IMG/VR virus record: IMGVR_UViG_3300001778_000208
Coordinates: 1-26,779 of that record
Length of the DNA: 26,779 bases
Origin: a virus
Reading direction: 5' to 3' (one strand)
Both the position numbers and the translations under genes were made by a program. Each line of letters begins with the position of its first letter. Positions within the stretch are counted from its first letter, which is position 1. This document shows, one piece after another, positions 23,846-26,779 of this stretch. Below the pieces are notes generated by a model. That model made no database searches, was not told the origin of the DNA, and saw only the letters and a program-made list of their open reading frames with translations.

Positions 23846-24527
23846 TATAACCTTCATTATCTAAAAGATATTCATTATTGATTACGTCTGTTTTTCTTCT
23901 CCAACCATTAAAAATACAAACAGTATAATCACTTTTAAAATAATAGTTTGGTTTTATATTATCACCTGCTCTCCAATAATTATCTTCATTAATGCCATAT
24001 AGTCTAGAATAAACTTCGTTCCTCGGTATGTACAAAAGTTTTTCATTTTGATCATGATCTAGGTAGGAATCTATTCCATTGTATTTTACCATATAATAAT
24101 CCAAATCCTTTTCAAATTTTATCCATAAATCAGTACAATCGCCGGACCATATCATTATAGATGAATTTAAATTTGTATCAAGTTCAGTTATATCATATGG
24201 TTTCCAATATGCCTTTATAAGACAAAGCATATCTTCCACACAATAATTCTTGAAATGTGTAATATCATTTTGTATTACAACATCTAAATCTAAAAACATT
24301 GTAGGAGTTTTTGTCGGATGCTCGAAAAGAGTAAGTTTCCACCACCAATTTTCTAAGTCATAATCTGGTAATGGTTGTATGATTATATTACGATCTATTC
24401 CATTTGCGTTTTCTGTATAGCAAATAAAATTAAAATCGTCATGAAAGTTTTTACACACCATTCGATATAATCTATTGACGTGTTCATGACTAAATTTGTC
24501 ACCCCACTTTAGACATACAATATTCAT
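23820..24527 (-). CDS. GT-A-type glycosyltransferase (second subfamily)
   Basis: A 235-residue predicted nucleotide-sugar transferase. The opening 'MNIVCLKWGDKFSHEHVNRL' is the first strand-helix of this family. 'PTMFLDLDVVIQNDITHF' holds the metal-binding DxD (DLD, residues 80-82). 'NSSIMIWSGD' is the typical middle loop, and 'TVCIFNGWRRK' closes the active site. It is distinct from the two tandem paralogs: different spacing, a Trp-rich 'NWWWKL' before the DxD, and no HC(V/I)NK end. It starts 29 bases before the end of the carbamoyltransferase gene, with GGTAATAA before the ATG. No membrane segment or signal peptide. Donor and acceptor are unknown. Confidence 0.72.
   Translation of the reverse strand: MNIVCLKWGDKFSHEHVNRLYRMVCKNFHDDFNFICYTENANGIDRNIIIQPLPDYDLENWWWKLTLFEHPTKTPTMFLDLDVVIQNDITHFKNYCVEDMLCLIKAYWKPYDITELDTNLNSSIMIWSGDCTDLWIKFEKDLDYYMVKYNGIDSYLDHDQNEKLLYIPRNEVYSRLYGINEDNYWRAGDNIKPNYYFKSDYTVCIFNGWRRKTDVINNEYLLDNEGYNGYEHYWD
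23851..23854 (-). promoter_or_regulatory. Ribosome binding site of the methyltransferase gene
   Basis: AAGG on the - strand, five bases before the ATG at 23845. It lies within the coding end of the upstream glycosyltransferase gene and between the two candidate ATGs, so it favours the inner one. Confidence 0.5.
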
Positions 24528-25878
24528 TTATTACCAACATATCCATTTCAGTTTTTTCATATGTTTTAATTGCTTCTTCAGGAGTTTCCACAATAGGTTC
24601 CTGACAATTAAAACTTGTATTTAATAACATGGGAATTCCAGTTATTTTATAGAACTCATAAATTAAATCATAAAATTTTTCATTTTGTTTTCTATTTATT
24701 GTTTGTATTCTTGCCGTATTATCTATGTGTGTAACACCAGGAATTTTATCTGAAATCACAGGTACAATTCTAGACATATACGGACTTGGTTGACTGGTAT
24801 CAAAATAATCCTCATAATATTCTTCTAATACGGAAGGTGCAAATGGTCTAAAATCCTCTCTCATTTTAATTCTTTTATTGATTCTATCTTTGATATTAGG
24901 ATTACGAGGATCTGCTAATATACTACGATTTCCTAATGCTCTATGTCCTGATTCTGATTTACCTTGATACCAACCAACGATTTTACCATTTGCTATTCCT
25001 TGAGCTACTTCTGTTATATTAACTTTTTCTTTTCCAATATATTCGTATTCTTTACCACCATATGTATCTGGAATATGCACATTTCTATTTAATGTGAAAT
25101 CAGCATGCATGTAAGTTCCTAGTGATTGACCTTCATCTCCTGGCGCTGGAGGCACATGAACATGTGAATAATATTTTGTAAATTCTTCATTCATATATCC
25201 ATTATATGCAACCCCACCGGCGATACAAAGTTTATTACATGATTTTAAAGGTAAGACATGTTGTTTTACTAATTCGATGGTGTGATATTGTAGTGTGGCG
25301 GCAATGTCTTCTTTTTTAGCATTTAACAAATAATCATAATTTTTATTTTCCAATGCCAAATGTATAGCAATATTATACTCTCCATATGCAGATAAACCCA
25401 TAAGTTTACCAGCACCTAAATCACCAAAACCTAATCTTTTAGAAAAATAGTTCCATTGTAGACCTATTTGTATTTTATCTGATAGGTCAGTAATGTTTCC
25501 ATTTTTATCAAAGAAAACACATTTATAATTCCAACCTCGGCCATCAATTGCTAAAACATCTGACTGTAAAAACCCTGATGTTAATAATGCATAAGCAGCA
25601 TGAGATTGATGATGATCAATATAGTATAGATTATCTTTGTACCAATAGTCCCATAATTTTTTTGGTTTAAAAGATAAACACTCGTGATCAAATCCTGTTT
25701 TTTCAACACCACCTATTGTTACTGTTAAGCACAATGGATCATTTGGTTTATAATATTCATTGAAAAAATCTAGAGTTCCATCAAAATTATGTTTAATACG
25801 ACTATGTCTTTCAATCTGATTATGGTGTATACCATCATAAGTATTATGATCATGTGGACCAATAGCAATACTAAACAT
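24499..25878 (-). CDS. NodU/TobZ-type O-carbamoyltransferase
   Basis: Transfers a carbamoyl group from carbamoyl phosphate through carbamoyl-AMP to a hydroxyl of a sugar. The metal-binding set of the N-terminal Kae1-like domain is present: H89 and H93 in 'IDHHQSHAAYAL', D112 in 'VLAIDGRG', with the same 23-residue His-to-Asp spacing as TobZ, and D248 in 'PPAPGDEGQSLG'. The C-terminal YrdC-like part has 'SESGHRALGNRSILADPRNP', 'MREDFRPFAPSV' and 'MLLNTSFNCQEPIVETPEEA'. At 459 residues it is shorter than the usual 540-590. The front is compact: 'SIAIGPHDHNTYDG' replaces the usual longer opening, and the central region looks reduced. The key residues look intact, so activity is likely. The ATG overlaps the upstream stop (TAATG). 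The acceptor is probably a glycan built by the neighbouring transferases. Confidence 0.92.
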   Translation of the reverse strand: MFSIAIGPHDHNTYDGIHHNQIERHSRIKHNFDGTLDFFNEYYKPNDPLCLTVTIGGVEKTGFDHECLSFKPKKLWDYWYKDNLYYIDHHQSHAAYALLTSGFLQSDVLAIDGRGWNYKCVFFDKNGNITDLSDKIQIGLQWNYFSKRLGFGDLGAGKLMGLSAYGEYNIAIHLALENKNYDYLLNAKKEDIAATLQYHTIELVKQHVLPLKSCNKLCIAGGVAYNGYMNEEFTKYYSHVHVPPAPGDEGQSLGTYMHADFTLNRNVHIPDTYGGKEYEYIGKEKVNITEVAQGIANGKIVGWYQGKSESGHRALGNRSILADPRNPNIKDRINKRIKMREDFRPFAPSVLEEYYEDYFDTSQPSPYMSRIVPVISDKIPGVTHIDNTARIQTINRKQNEKFYDLIYEFYKITGIPMLLNTSFNCQEPIVETPEEAIKTYEKTEMDMLVINEYCMSKVG

Positions 25879-26779
25879 TATATACTCCGCACTTGTTGTT
25901 GGTCAAAATTTCTTAATATTGTACTACATGCATATTTACAAACTTTATTTGGATTTCTATCAATTGTATCTTTTAAATGATTTTGAAACCAATTGCTGTA
26001 TATTATCTCATATAAGGATCTATGTTTTATATTATAATCTAATCTATTTGTATTATATGCTTTTATAATTTCATGATTTCGATAATATGAAGTAGAATGT
26101 AAATCTCTGCTTCCAAAATAACAACAAGGCCAAACTTGACCGTCAAAATTTATTTGTAAGTGAGATGTTTTTGCCCATCTGCATTCTATTTTTTCACTAA
26201 TGTTATTTGTATTATGACTTAAAAATGGATTATCTAATTTTTTATCTGCCCATTCTAGCGTTTCACTTTCACCATTTTCATTTGTAAAATGATATGTATT
26301 ACCATCTTTAAATCTATCACTTTTTACAAATTCGTGATAACTACTGCCATAATTTTTAACCAGTTGTTTTATTTCATCTATATAGTCCTGATTATGCTTA
26401 AACAATATTGTTTGTGATTTTACAATTGAACCACCAGCTTCTGAAAAAACTTTCATATTATTTAATATTTTATTTAGATCAGTATTCCTTCTATATTTTT
26501 CATGCATCTCCTGACTAATTCCATCAATATCAAAAGTAACATGTAAATCCGATTTATATCGAAAAGGAAGTCCTCCCAATTTCCACCAAAACTCTTCATC
26601 GCGCATTGAGCCATTCGTGTAGATATACACATTCGAATAGGGTTTTAAATTTTCTAGGAAGTATTTTATAATTTCATAAATGTCTGGATTAACCATTGGC
26701 TCTCCCCAAGTAGGACAGAGTGTAATGCTTTTTATATTACATTTATGTAATTCTTCTTTTGAATAAAATTTTTTTACTT
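25878..26779 (-). CDS. Radical SAM/SPASM protein (5' end outside the window)
   Basis: The frame stays open from an internal ATG at 26696 to the window edge. Translating it on gives 'SITLCPTWGEPMVNPDIYEI' across that ATG, which is the radical SAM 'GEPxxxP' motif, so the true start and the CxxxCxxC iron-sulfur motif lie beyond 26779. Visible next are 'VYIYTNGSM', 'HVTFDIDGISQEMHEKYR' (TIM-barrel strands), and a SPASM-type C-terminus with C in 'IECRWAKTSHLQINFDGQVW', CC in 'PCCYFG' and the final 'VCKYAC'. Known relatives modify peptides or sugars by radical chemistry. The stop overlaps the carbamoyltransferase start by one base, so they should be co-translated. The substrate is unknown; a role in the same glycan pathway is inferred from context. 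Confidence 0.8.
   Translation of the reverse strand, partial: VKKFYSKEELHKCNIKSITLCPTWGEPMVNPDIYEIIKYFLENLKPYSNVYIYTNGSMRDEEFWWKLGGLPFRYKSDLHVTFDIDGISQEMHEKYRRNTDLNKILNNMKVFSEAGGSIVKSQTILFKHNQDYIDEIKQLVKNYGSSYHEFVKSDRFKDGNTYHFTNENGESETLEWADKKLDNPFLSHNTNNISEKIECRWAKTSHLQINFDGQVWPCCYFGSRDLHSTSYYRNHEIIKAYNTNRLDYNIKHRSLYEIIYSNWFQNHLKDTIDRNPNKVCKYACSTILRNFDQQQVRSI

Noticed and set aside
1-26779. tRNA genes, CRISPR arrays, insertion sequences, attachment sites
   Set aside because: Coding genes fill the window almost without gaps; no cloverleaf, spaced direct repeat or transposase was seen.

Overview
The window is a piece of an AT-rich T4-like myovirus genome. It carries most of the baseplate, the central spike and the fibre genes on the + strand, and a separate sugar/surface-modification cassette on the - strand. 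Evidence for a T4-type phage is direct: recognisable gp5 halves, gp25, gp6 and gp8, a gp27-like hub, and three perfect T4-type late promoter boxes (TATAAATA) in gene junctions. The low GC and the gene families (DUF4815-type virion protein, Asp-Ser-rich fibres, phage carbamoyltransferase and SAM methyltransferase) fit marine T4-like phages of the pelagiphage/cyanophage kind. The host cannot be read from this window.

Layout. 6-5988: hub and cell-puncturing device. A gp27-like hub protein is followed by a gp5 that is split into two genes: an OB-fold plus tail lysozyme, and a separate beta-helix spike. A third gene with a decayed amidase/PGRP-like domain sits between them. 6015-11929: baseplate wedge genes (gp25, gp6, a wedge-type protein, a fibre, gp8). 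11941-16498: a 1365-residue DUF4815-type virion protein that ends in a Hint (hedgehog/intein) domain, overlapped by a GNAT-like acetyltransferase gene. 16502-21697: virion proteins, a small coiled-coil protein, two paralogous Asp-Ser-rich fibres, another structural protein and an unknown protein.

21681-26779 (- strand): six tightly overlapping genes, read from right to left: a radical SAM/SPASM protein (5' end outside the window), a NodU/TobZ-type O-carbamoyltransferase, a GT-A glycosyltransferase, a class I methyltransferase and two tandem paralogous GT-A glycosyltransferases. This cassette runs head-on into the structural operon, and the last genes of the two units overlap by 17 bp.

How they work together. 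The + strand genes build the tail tip: hub, puncturing needle, wedges and receptor-binding fibres. They are probably read late in infection from TATAAATA promoters as long, translationally coupled messages. The - strand genes look like a complete glycan-tailoring line (sugar transfer, methylation, carbamoylation, radical chemistry). Its target may be the host envelope glycan, the virion fibres or another acceptor; the sequence does not say which. The most interesting points are this cassette, the Hint domain on a tail protein, the split gp5 with decayed or possibly decayed peptidoglycan-binding domains, and the roughly tenfold excess of Asp-Ser dipeptides in the fibres. No tRNA, CRISPR, insertion sequence, intergenic gap over 300 bases or clear terminator was seen.
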